Positions 1 through 5,978 of a DNA stretch of 12,510 nt are shown here, piece after piece. Within the stretch, counting starts at the first letter, position 1. Every line of letters starts with the position of its first letter. Source of the stretch: Chromatiales bacterium (GTDB lineage Bacteria; Pseudomonadota; Gammaproteobacteria; Chromatiales; Chromatiaceae); assembly GCA_024762485.1 (NCBI GenBank), contig JANTHH010000063.1:1-12510 (forward strand), in the 5' to 3' direction. The notes beneath the pieces were generated by a model. The model worked only from the letters and a program-made list of their open reading frames with translations, made no database searches and was not told the origin of the DNA. The position numbers and the translations under genes were made by a program.

Positions 1-189
1 GCGGTGATCGCCAACGCCTTTGCCCAGCCAATGGCAGACAAGCTGGCACGCGCCACCGAGCTGGAGAAGACCAACAAGTCGCTCATCCTGGAGACCATCT
101 CGGCCATCCAGGAAGGCATGAACCCGAAGGTGCTCGCCCAATTGCTCGGCAGCTACCTGCCCAGCAGCAAGCGCCCGGCCGAGGACTGA
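1..189 (+). CDS. pomA: Flagellar motor stator subunit, PomA/MotA type (3' end only)
   Basis: Only the last 62 codons are present; the frame is open from base 1, so the gene starts left of the window. MotA/PomA proteins are four-helix inner-membrane subunits that surround MotB/PomB and form the ion channel driving flagellar rotation. The visible part fits the end of the last membrane helix and the cytoplasmic tail: AFAQPMADKL, then a helix with KSLILETISAIQEGMNPKV. This resembles the PomA/MotA C-terminal stretch containing a Q-x-G-x-N-P motif. The assignment is strengthened by the PomB-type gene starting 3 nt after the stop codon. Calling it PomA rather than MotA rests mainly on that partner, since the ion-channel helices and the rotor-contact loop lie outside the window. 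Confidence 0.88.
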   Translation, partial: AVIANAFAQPMADKLARATELEKTNKSLILETISAIQEGMNPKVLAQLLGSYLPSSKRPAED

Positions 190-192
190 GGC

Positions 193-1065
193 GTGGCCGA
201 CGATTGCCCCAAGTGCGAAGCGGGCCTGCCGGCCTGGCTGGCCACCTTCGCCGATCTGATGTCGCTGCTGATGTGCTTCTTCGTGTTGCTGCTGTCCTTT
301 GCGACCATGGATGCGGTGCGCTTCAAGAAGATGGCGGAATCGATGAAGGATGCCTTCGGCGTCCAGCGGGAGATCCCCGCTAACGAGATCGTCAAGGGCG
401 TCAGCGTGATCAAGCAGGAATGGAGCCCCTCTGTCAGCGAGCAGGCGGTGATCACTGAGATCCGCCAGGAGACCAGCGACGTCGAAAAGGAAAACGTCGA
501 GATGCTGGATGGCCAGGGCAAGCTGAACGATCAGCAGATCATGTCGGAGGCCCAGCAGATCATCGAGCAGGACCTGCAGGAGCAGTTGGCGGAGCTGCAG
601 GATTCCCTGAAGGACGAGATCGACAAGGGCCTGGTCACCGTCGAGAAGGAAGGCCAGAAGATCACCATCCGCATCCAGGAAAAGGGCTCCTTCGGCTCGG
701 GCAGTGCCCGCCTGTCGCCTGATTTCTACAAGGTCATGGACCGCATCAGTGCGGTGCTGGCACAGAAGCCCGGCAAGATCGTCGTCTCCGGTCATACCGA
801 CAACATCCCTATCCGCACGGGCCGGTTCCGCTCCAACTGGGAACTGTCCGCTGCCCGTGCGGTGACCGTGCTGCATGCCCTGCTGCGCAACAAGGAGATC
901 GACCAGGACCGCATCCTGGTGGAGGCCTGGGCAGACACCCACCCGCTGGTGCCCAACGACAGTTCGGCCAACCGGGCGAAGAACCGGCGGGTGGAGCTGG
1001 AACTGCGTCGGGGGACAGATCTCGACGGGGGTGAGGCCGCCTTGCTGGGCGAGACACCGGAATGA
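193..1065 (+). CDS. pomB: Flagellar motor stator subunit, PomB-type (MotB family)
   Basis: This 290-residue protein is the peptidoglycan-anchoring half of the flagellar stator. A short N-terminus with two cysteines (C5, C8) leads into one membrane helix (about residues 12-37) containing TFADLMSLLMCFFVLLLSF. D21 sits where the ion-binding aspartate of PomB/MotB lies. After the helix come a plug-like segment (AESMKDAFG) and an acidic, Gln-rich, helical linker (about 70-150). A C-terminal OmpA-like peptidoglycan-binding domain (about 160-275) carries SGHTDN (H202, D204) and NRRVEL. The wording around the helix and the KGVSVI segment after the plug is much closer to Vibrio PomB than to E. coli MotB, so sodium coupling is inferred, not shown. 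The start is GTG with GAGGA at 181-185, 7 nt upstream. Vibrio PomB is slightly longer (about 315 residues). Confidence 0.93.
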   Translation: MADDCPKCEAGLPAWLATFADLMSLLMCFFVLLLSFATMDAVRFKKMAESMKDAFGVQREIPANEIVKGVSVIKQEWSPSVSEQAVITEIRQETSDVEKENVEMLDGQGKLNDQQIMSEAQQIIEQDLQEQLAELQDSLKDEIDKGLVTVEKEGQKITIRIQEKGSFGSGSARLSPDFYKVMDRISAVLAQKPGKIVVSGHTDNIPIRTGRFRSNWELSAARAVTVLHALLRNKEIDQDRILVEAWADTHPLVPNDSSANRAKNRRVELELRRGTDLDGGEAALLGETPE

Positions 1066-1084
1066 GCCAGGAGAACACCGAATC

Positions 1085-1702
1085 ATGAATGAAAATCAAC
1101 CGGCGGCGGATGAGCGGCGACGCTACTTCCGTATCGATGACTGTGTGCGCCTGACCTATCGCGAGGTCACGCCTGAAGAGATGGCCGAGGGAATCCGCCG
1201 CCTGGAGGAGGGACAGGTCGACCAGCTGACCCTGATGTCCAGCCTGACAGCGCTGAACGGGCAGATGGCGGTGCACATGCGGCGCATTCAGAACCGCGAC
1301 CCGGATGTGGCCATCTACCTCAAGACCCTGGATCAGAAGATCGAGCTGTTGGCCCAGGCCCTGGTGGCACAGGATACGAGCCTGCTCACCCAGTCCGGCG
1401 TGCCGGTCAATCTCAGTGCCGGGGGCATGGGGCTGGATGTGGCCGAGCCGATCGGGACCGGCTCCATGCTGGAGCTGAAAATGCTGCTGTTGCCCTCCTT
1501 TACCGGGCTGGTGACTTACGCGGAGGTGGTGCGCTGCGAGGCACTGCCTGCCGCCGAGCAGAGTACGGGTCACAGCCACCGGCTGCACCTGGAGTTCCGC
1601 CACCTCCGCGAGCAGGATCAGGACCTGCTGATCCGCCATATCCTCCGTCGTCAGGGTGAGCAGTTGCGTGCCGAACGTCTGGGGCCCGAGGATCCCGACT
1701 GA
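1085..1702 (+). CDS. PilZ-domain c-di-GMP-binding protein
   Basis: This 205-residue soluble protein is predicted to bind cyclic di-GMP. Both hallmark PilZ motifs are visible: RxxxR near the N-terminus (R12 to R16, in RRYFR) and N-x-S-x-x-G (N109, S111, G114, in NLSAGG). About 90 residues separate them, much more than in a compact PilZ domain, and that insert reads as mostly helical (roughly 24-100). The beta-rich remainder of the domain follows, with a helical tail (RHILRR). Helical insertions are known in some PilZ proteins, such as an oligomeric type described from Xanthomonas, so oligomerisation is plausible but inferred. ATG at 1085 is chosen because AGGAG lies at 1069-1073 and the protein then begins just before RxxxR. 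It starts 19 nt after the stator gene, which suggests a role in c-di-GMP control of the motor. Confidence 0.85.
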   Translation: MNENQPAADERRRYFRIDDCVRLTYREVTPEEMAEGIRRLEEGQVDQLTLMSSLTALNGQMAVHMRRIQNRDPDVAIYLKTLDQKIELLAQALVAQDTSLLTQSGVPVNLSAGGMGLDVAEPIGTGSMLELKMLLLPSFTGLVTYAEVVRCEALPAAEQSTGHSHRLHLEFRHLREQDQDLLIRHILRRQGEQLRAERLGPEDPD

Positions 1703-1739
1703 GCTTGAAACGGGCTTTCTGCGCCCCCATATCAGGACG

Positions 1740-1754
1740 TGGTAATATTCCACG
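1740..1754 (+). promoter_or_regulatory. Candidate extended -10 promoter and small hairpin upstream of fmdB
   Basis: TGG directly precedes TAATAT (1743-1748), giving an extended -10 element that would start transcription about 25-30 nt before the fmdB ATG. No good -35 box is at the usual distance; TTGAAA at 1705-1710 is too far for it. The same stretch can form a 5-bp stem, CGTGG (1738-1742) with CCACG (1750-1754), around an AT-rich loop. This is a pattern match only. Confidence 0.32.
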
Positions 1755-1783
1755 ATCCAATGGTTAACACTGAGGTTCTCGGC

Positions 1784-2050
1784 ATGCCTTTTTATGAATA
1801 CCGATGCGAGGCCTGCGGGCATGAGCTCGAGGCCATGCAGAAGATGAGCGACGCACCCCTCACCGAATGTCCCGAATGCGGCAAACCGGCACTGGTGAAG
1901 CAGATCTCGGCCGCCGGTTTCCGGCTCAAGGGCGGTGGCTGGTATGAGACCGATTTCAAGAGTGGCAGCAAGAAGAACATCGCCGACAGCGGCGGTGGCG
2001 ATGCCACCCCGCCCTGCGCATCGGGTGCCTGCCCAGCCGCCAAGGACTAG
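1784..2050 (+). CDS. FmdB-family zinc-ribbon protein
   Basis: This is a small protein of 88 residues. It opens with MPFYEYRCEACGHELE, the signature of the FmdB/CxxC_CxxC_SSSS putative regulatory family. Four cysteines in two CxxC pairs (C8/C11 and C29/C32) should bind one zinc ion, and a third pair occurs near the C-terminus (CASGAC) after a Gly/Ser-rich stretch. The family takes its name from a gene near a formamidase; its biochemical role is not settled. In Gammaproteobacteria it is commonly found just upstream of aspS, as here. ATG at 1784 is preferred over upstream in-frame starts because the conserved N-terminus begins exactly there and GAGG lies at 1772-1775, 8 nt upstream. Confidence 0.85.
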   Translation: MPFYEYRCEACGHELEAMQKMSDAPLTECPECGKPALVKQISAAGFRLKGGGWYETDFKSGSKKNIADSGGGDATPPCASGACPAAKD

Positions 2051-2066
2051 ACCGGCTGCTGTGATG

Positions 2067-2101
2067 ACAAAGGCCGTGGCCCTGCGGGTCGCGGCCTTTG
2101 T
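2067..2101 (+). terminator. Strong 16-bp hairpin after fmdB, terminator-like
   Basis: ACAAAGGCCG (2067-2076) pairs with CGGCCTTTGT (2092-2101). The interior continues pairing through two G-T wobbles to a TGC triloop (2083-2085), giving an essentially unbroken 16-bp stem that starts 16 nt after the fmdB stop. The T tract is short (TTTGT, and part of it lies inside the stem), so as an intrinsic terminator it may be partial, trimming expression between fmdB and aspS. The stem is symmetrical enough to act on either strand. Confidence 0.5.
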
Positions 2102-2153
2102 GCGTCCCGGCCTTGCGGCCCCCGCAGCCTGTCCGTAACATTTCCGTCCCTGT

Positions 2154-2183
2154 ACGGTCCCGCTGGGGCCGTTGATCATTTTT
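2154..2183 (+). promoter_or_regulatory. Hairpin plus T-run in the aspS leader
   Basis: ACGGTCCC (2154-2161) pairs with GGGGCCGT (2165-2172) around a GCT triloop, with one T-G wobble. A run of five Ts follows at 2179-2183, six bases after the stem. It lies 30 nt before the aspS start codon, a position where a weak attenuator or RNA-stability element could act. The gap between stem and T-run argues against a standard terminator. Confidence 0.3.
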
Positions 2184-2201
2184 CAGCCAGGATTTTTCTC
2201 C

Positions 2202-3983
2202 ATGCGCAGCCATTACTGCGGCGAAGTGAACGCCGCCCACATCGATGAAACCGTTGAACTGTGTGGCTGGGTCCACCGTCGCCGCGACCACGGCGGGGTG
2301 ATCTTCATCGACCTGCGCGACCGTGAGGGCCTGGTGCAGGTGGTCTACGATCCCGATGTGCCCGACGTGTTCGCCACCGCCGAGCAGGTGCGCTCCGAGT
2401 TCGTGCTGCGTATCAAGGGCCGTGTGCGCCGTCGCCCCGAGGGCACCGAGAACCCGGACATGGCCACCGGCGAGATCGAGGTCCTCGGCAAGGAGCTGGA
2501 GATCCTCAACCGCGCCGACACACCGCCGATCCAGATGGATGACGATGATGTCTCCGAGGAACTGCGCCTGCGCTACCGCTACATCGACCTGCGCCGCCCG
2601 CTGATGCAGGAGCGCATGATCCTGCGCTCGAAGGTCACCCGCGCGCTGCGCAACTTTCTCGATGACAACCGCTTCATGGAGATCGAGACCCCGATGCTGA
2701 CCAAGGCGACCCCCGAGGGCGCCCGTGACTATCTGGTGCCCAGCCGCACCCACCAGGGCAAGTTCTTCGCCCTGCCGCAGTCGCCGCAGCTGTTCAAGCA
2801 ACTGCTGATGATGTCCGGCATGGACCGCTACTACCAGATCGTGCGCTGCTTCCGCGACGAGGACCTGCGCGCCGACCGCCAGCCCGAGTTCACCCAACTC
2901 GACATGGAGCTGTCCTTCATGGACGAGGAACAGATCATGAACCTCACCGAGGCCATGATCCGCAAGCTGTTCAAGGAAACGCTGGACGTGGATCTGCCCG
3001 ACCCCTTCCCGCGCATGAGCTACGAAGAGGGCATGCGCCGTTTCGGTTCCGATCGTCCCGACCTGCGCTGCCCGCTGGAACTGGTGGACGTGGCCGACCT
3101 GATGGACGAGGTGGAGTTCAAGGTCTTCGCCGGTCCCGCCAAGGATCCGGAGGGCCGTGTGGCGGCGCTTCGCCTGCCCAGGGGCGGAGAACTCTCGCGC
3201 AAGGAAATTGACGACTACACCAAGTTCGTCGCTATCTACGGTGCCCGTGGTCTGGCCTACATCAAGGTCAATGATGTGGCCGCCGGCCGCGACGGCCTGC
3301 AGTCACCCATCCTCAAGTTCCTGCCGGACAGCGCGGTGGACGGCATCATGCAGCGCACCGGTGCCGAGAACGGCGACCTGATCTTCTTCGGCGCCGACAA
3401 GGCCACCGTGGTCAACGAGGCACTCGGTGCCCTGCGCGTGAAACTGGGCGAGGATCGTGGCCTGATGGCGGGCGACTGGAAGCCCCTGTGGGTGGTGGAC
3501 TTCCCCATGTTCGAGCACGCCGACGGCCGCTGGCATGCCCTGCATCATCCCTTCACCGCCCCCAAGGAGGCGGATCTGGAGAAGCTGGATTCCGACCCCG
3601 GTAACTGCCTGTCCCGCGCCTACGACATGGTGCTCAACGGCACCGAAGTCGGCGGCGGTTCCATCCGTATCTTCCGCGAGGCGGTACAGGAGAAGGTGTT
3701 CGGGCTGCTGGGCATCGGCGAGGAGGAGGCCAAGGAGAAGTTCGGCTTCCTGCTCGACGCCCTGCGCTTCGGCTGCCCGCCCCACGGCGGCCTGGCCTTC
3801 GGCCTGGACCGGCTGGTGATGCTGATGGCCGGTGCAGACAGCATCCGCGACGTGATGGCCTTCCCCAAGACCCAGAGTGCCGCCTGCCTGCTTACCCAGG
3901 CACCTTCCGAAGTCAACCCGGAGCAGTTGCGCGAACTGGGGATCAGGCTGCGGTTGCCGCAGTCGGATCAACAGACAGGCTGA
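2202..3983 (+). CDS. aspS: Aspartyl-tRNA synthetase (predicted non-discriminating)
   Basis: This 593-residue class IIb synthetase attaches aspartate to tRNA in the cytoplasm; bacterial AspRS is about 590 residues. Visible parts, in order: an N-terminal OB-fold anticodon-binding domain (about 1-105, LCGWVHRRRDHGG), class II motif 1 (about 145-170, FMEIETPMLTKATPEGARDY), motif 2 (FRDEDLRADRQPEFTQLD), the bacterial GAD insertion (about 285-420), and motif 3 (GLAFGLDRLVMLMAG). The conserved tail DVMAFPKTQSA is also present. His30 and Gly81 match the His31/Gly81 pair reported to make Pseudomonas aeruginosa AspRS non-discriminating, while E. coli has Leu and Lys there. It may therefore also charge tRNA(Asn), to be amidated by GatCAB. 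The start is ATG with AGGA at 2189-2192, 9 nt upstream. Confidence 0.97.
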   Translation: MRSHYCGEVNAAHIDETVELCGWVHRRRDHGGVIFIDLRDREGLVQVVYDPDVPDVFATAEQVRSEFVLRIKGRVRRRPEGTENPDMATGEIEVLGKELEILNRADTPPIQMDDDDVSEELRLRYRYIDLRRPLMQERMILRSKVTRALRNFLDDNRFMEIETPMLTKATPEGARDYLVPSRTHQGKFFALPQSPQLFKQLLMMSGMDRYYQIVRCFRDEDLRADRQPEFTQLDMELSFMDEEQIMNLTEAMIRKLFKETLDVDLPDPFPRMSYEEGMRRFGSDRPDLRCPLELVDVADLMDEVEFKVFAGPAKDPEGRVAALRLPRGGELSRKEIDDYTKFVAIYGARGLAYIKVNDVAAGRDGLQSPILKFLPDSAVDGIMQRTGAENGDLIFFGADKATVVNEALGALRVKLGEDRGLMAGDWKPLWVVDFPMFEHADGRWHALHHPFTAPKEADLEKLDSDPGNCLSRAYDMVLNGTEVGGGSIRIFREAVQEKVFGLLGIGEEEAKEKFGFLLDALRFGCPPHGGLAFGLDRLVMLMAGADSIRDVMAFPKTQSAACLLTQAPSEVNPEQLRELGIRLRLPQSDQQTG

Positions 3984-3995
3984 ATGCTTGTCCAA

Positions 3996-4020
3996 AGAGC
4001 CGGGCATCATGCTCGGCTCT
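3996..4020. other. Perfect-stem hairpin after aspS
   Basis: AGAGCCG (3996-4002) pairs with CGGCTCT (4014-4020). Pairing continues inward through a G-T wobble and GCA/TGC, leaving a very small loop. It starts 12 nt after the aspS stop. No T-run follows on the plus strand and only TTT follows on the minus strand, so it looks like an RNA-processing or stabilising stem or a weak pause site rather than a clean terminator. Confidence 0.4.
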
Positions 4021-4102
4021 GAGCTGTCGACCCGTGCGGCTGGAACGGAATCCGCACTACTGCACTTTTTCACAATCGTGTCGTCGGGGGATTTTAAAGG
4101 GC

Positions 4103-4807
4103 GTGTGGAGAAAGCTTAAGTCGCTGCAGCAGGAATTTGCCGGCAACCTGGTATACGACTATCTCGCACGTCGGGCCCTGGGTGTGCTGGGTATCGGTTT
4201 CCAGCGCTATCACCTTGTGATCCAGCCGGTCGCAGAAGGGTCCCGGGTGCCGGAGCGGCATCGGGCCGTTTTCGACATTCGAGAGGTGGATGAGGATTCC
4301 TACCGGACCGAATGGTTCCCAAGGCCGGCGAAGGTCATCCGCGAACGCTTCGCGCAAGGTGCCCGCTGTTGGGTGGCATTCAAGGAGGGGGCCCCGGTGG
4401 GCTGTCAGTGGTTACTCAACGGACCCTATCTCGAAGACGAGGTCCGCTGCCGTTTCATCCCGTTGCCGGAGGGCCGGGTTGCATGGGATTTCGATGTCTA
4501 CGTGGCCCCGGATTTCCGCATGGGCCGACTCTTCCTGCTTCTGTGGGATACGGCAAACCAATGGATGCGGGAGCAGGGCATCACCTGCTCGGCAAGCCGC
4601 ATCGACACCCTGAACCTGCAATCCATCCGCTCCCATCAGCGGATGGGTGCACGCATCGTCGGTAATGCGTGGTTCCTGACACTTGGTCGCATACAACTGG
4701 CTGGCTGGCCCGATGGCTGGCGCCTGTCCCGGGCTGCAGTGCCTGACATCCCGGTGATGGATGTCGGCTGCTCGGGGCGCACGATGAAGAATGACGGGCC
4801 AACATGA
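4103..4807 (+). CDS. GNAT-family N-acetyltransferase
   Basis: This protein of about 234 residues has a GNAT-like layout and should transfer an acyl group from acyl-CoA to an unknown amine. The clearest part is a central strand, WDFDVYVAPDF (about 128-138), followed by RMGRLF, where the CoA pyrophosphate-binding loop and helix lie. An SIRSHQRMGARIVG segment follows, resembling the late helix-strand of GNAT proteins. No signal peptide or membrane helix is evident. The start is uncertain: GTG at 4103 has only AAAGG very close (2 nt) or GGGGG at 4086-4090, and an in-frame GTG at 4034 would add 23 residues. Its stop overlaps the nudB start by ATGA, implying translational coupling. It is not a usual member of the aspS-nudB block, so it looks like a lineage-specific insertion. 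The substrate cannot be deduced. Confidence 0.72.
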   Translation: MWRKLKSLQQEFAGNLVYDYLARRALGVLGIGFQRYHLVIQPVAEGSRVPERHRAVFDIREVDEDSYRTEWFPRPAKVIRERFAQGARCWVAFKEGAPVGCQWLLNGPYLEDEVRCRFIPLPEGRVAWDFDVYVAPDFRMGRLFLLLWDTANQWMREQGITCSASRIDTLNLQSIRSHQRMGARIVGNAWFLTLGRIQLAGWPDGWRLSRAAVPDIPVMDVGCSGRTMKNDGPT

Positions 4808-5259
4808 CAGTGGCAGCAGAGCGGCCCTATAAACGCCCGGAATCAATCCTCGTCCTGGTATACACGCGTGCGGGGGAGGTGCTGTTGCTCGAACGCACCC
4901 GGCCACGGGGGTTCTGGCAGTCGGTCACCGGCTCGCTGGAATGGGGCGAGACACCGCGTAAGGCTGCGATCCGCGAACTCTATGAAGAGACCGGCATACG
5001 CGCCGGCCCGGCGATCGAGGATCTCCACCATAGCGAACGCTTCCCCATCGTGCCGCCCTGGCGCAGCCGCTATGCACCGGGGCAGCGGTTCAACCGGGAA
5101 CACTGGTTCAGGCTCGAACTCCCTGCGCGACGAAGCATCCGTCTCAACCCGGCCGAGCACCGCCAGGCGCGCTGGCTGCCGGCGGCGCTGGCGATGCAGC
5201 GTGCCAGTTCCTGGACCAACCGCAAGGCGATCTCGCGTTATCTGCCCCTTTCTGCCTGA
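4804..5259 (+). CDS. nudB: Nudix hydrolase, dihydroneopterin triphosphate diphosphatase (NudB)
   Basis: This 151-residue Nudix enzyme has a full Nudix box, GX5EX7REUXEEXGU: G43, E49, R57, E58, L59, E61, E62, G64 and I65. The glutamates bind the catalytic Mg ions. NudB removes pyrophosphate from 7,8-dihydroneopterin triphosphate in folate synthesis and also acts on dATP in vitro. Supporting the NudB call over other Nudix families are the length (E. coli NudB is 150 residues), the N-terminal YKRPESILVLVYT, the ERT-x-P-x-GFWQSVTGSLEWGE context, and the position downstream of aspS, as in many Gammaproteobacteria. The start codon overlaps the acetyltransferase stop, with no clear ribosome-binding site of its own, so it probably depends on coupling. 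The gene converges with the DUF971-MoaD gene, leaving only 2 nt between stop codons. Confidence 0.9.
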   Translation: MTVAAERPYKRPESILVLVYTRAGEVLLLERTRPRGFWQSVTGSLEWGETPRKAAIRELYEETGIRAGPAIEDLHHSERFPIVPPWRSRYAPGQRFNREHWFRLELPARRSIRLNPAEHRQARWLPAALAMQRASSWTNRKAISRYLPLSA

Positions 5260-5261
5260 GT

Positions 5262-5903
5262 TCAGTGCTTCTTCGGCGGTGCCGGCGGGTTCGGTGATAC
5301 CGGCACGATGGCCACCTCGTCGCCGTCGTCGAGCCGGGTGAAGGGCTCGCTGAACTGCCGGTTGACGGTGATGCGCACGTTGTCATCGGCCAGCAGGTAG
5401 CCGAGTTCACCCTTTCGCCGACGTAGCCAGGCCAGCAGGCTTTGCACATCATCCACATCGGCCGGCACCTCGACCTCCTCCGACTCCTTGCGCAGCTTGC
5501 TGGCGAGATAGGCGAAGTAGAGCACCTTCAGACGCCGGGGGCGCTCATCCCCCTCGCTGCGTGACTGGCCGGCGGCTGCGAGTCTGTCCAGGTAGGTCTG
5601 CCAGTTGGCTTCACGATTGGCACCCAGGTCGTACAGGGTCTCCCACGAATAGATGCCGGTGTCGTGACCATCGTCGAAGATGATGCGTATCGCATAGCTT
5701 CCCTGGGGCTCGATGCGGTCGATGTTGACCTGCTCCTTGCCCCCCTCGGGAATGTCCCGAGCCTGGACCTCCGCGGCGGGAGAATGCACGCGCAGATACT
5801 CGCAGGGCAGCTCAAAGCGCTGGCCATCCGAGAAGGTGATCACCAGCAACCGGGACTTGCTGTGCAGGTTGATCTCGGTGGGTGTGACGGTGGCATCGGA
5901 CAT
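5262..5903 (-). CDS. DUF971 / MoaD-like fusion protein
   Basis: This 213-residue protein combines two recognisable domains. Residues about 8-100 match DUF971, the domain related to the N-terminus of gamma-butyrobetaine hydroxylase and linked to Fe-S proteins: PTEINLHSKSRLL, LPCEYLRVHSPAAEVQ, then IIFDDGHDTGIYSWETLYDLG. After a linker (about 105-124), residues about 125-201 match the MoaD/ThiS ubiquitin-like beta-grasp fold: LKVLYFAYLASKLRK, a central helix, ITVNRQF and DDGDEVAIVPV. MoaD normally ends in Gly-Gly, thiocarboxylated to donate sulfur to molybdopterin. Here it continues SPNPPAPPKKH, so sulfur transfer looks impossible. The start ATG at 5903 is chosen because DUF971 proteins begin near there; an in-frame start at 5969 would add 22 unconserved residues. 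No molybdenum-cofactor gene is nearby. The function is unknown. Confidence 0.78.
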   Translation of the reverse strand: MSDATVTPTEINLHSKSRLLVITFSDGQRFELPCEYLRVHSPAAEVQARDIPEGGKEQVNIDRIEPQGSYAIRIIFDDGHDTGIYSWETLYDLGANREANWQTYLDRLAAAGQSRSEGDERPRRLKVLYFAYLASKLRKESEEVEVPADVDDVQSLLAWLRRRKGELGYLLADDNVRITVNRQFSEPFTRLDDGDEVAIVPVSPNPPAPPKKH

Positions 5904-5950
5904 AGTGGGGTCTCGGGCTGCAGGATCTGACGAAGCGGCAATCCTTGCAT

Positions 5951-5964
5951 GCCCGCAGGCGGGC
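5951..5964. other. Compact GC hairpin between HDOD and DUF971-MoaD genes
   Basis: GCCCGC (5951-5956) and GCGGGC (5959-5964) form an inverted repeat in the 75-nt spacer. A second one, GGGCT (5975-5979) with AGCCC (5985-5989), spans the HDOD stop codon. Neither is followed by a T-run on the minus strand. They could slow transcription or protect mRNA ends between the two genes, but a terminator is not supported. Confidence 0.3.
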
Positions 5965-5978
5965 TTCAACCGGAGGGC

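Noticed and set aside
809..2179. Long minus-strand open frame (456 codons) opposite pomB, the PilZ gene and fmdB
   Set aside because: It lies antisense to three genes with clear family motifs, and its own translation has a low-complexity composition without a domain signature.
3996..4020. Clean intrinsic terminator after aspS
   Set aside because: The stem is good but no T-run follows on the plus strand, so it is listed only as a hairpin.
5262..5320. Frameshift near the 3' end of the DUF971-MoaD gene hiding a normal Gly-Gly tail
   Set aside because: Reading the other two frames of the minus strand gave no Gly-Gly followed by a stop at a suitable place.
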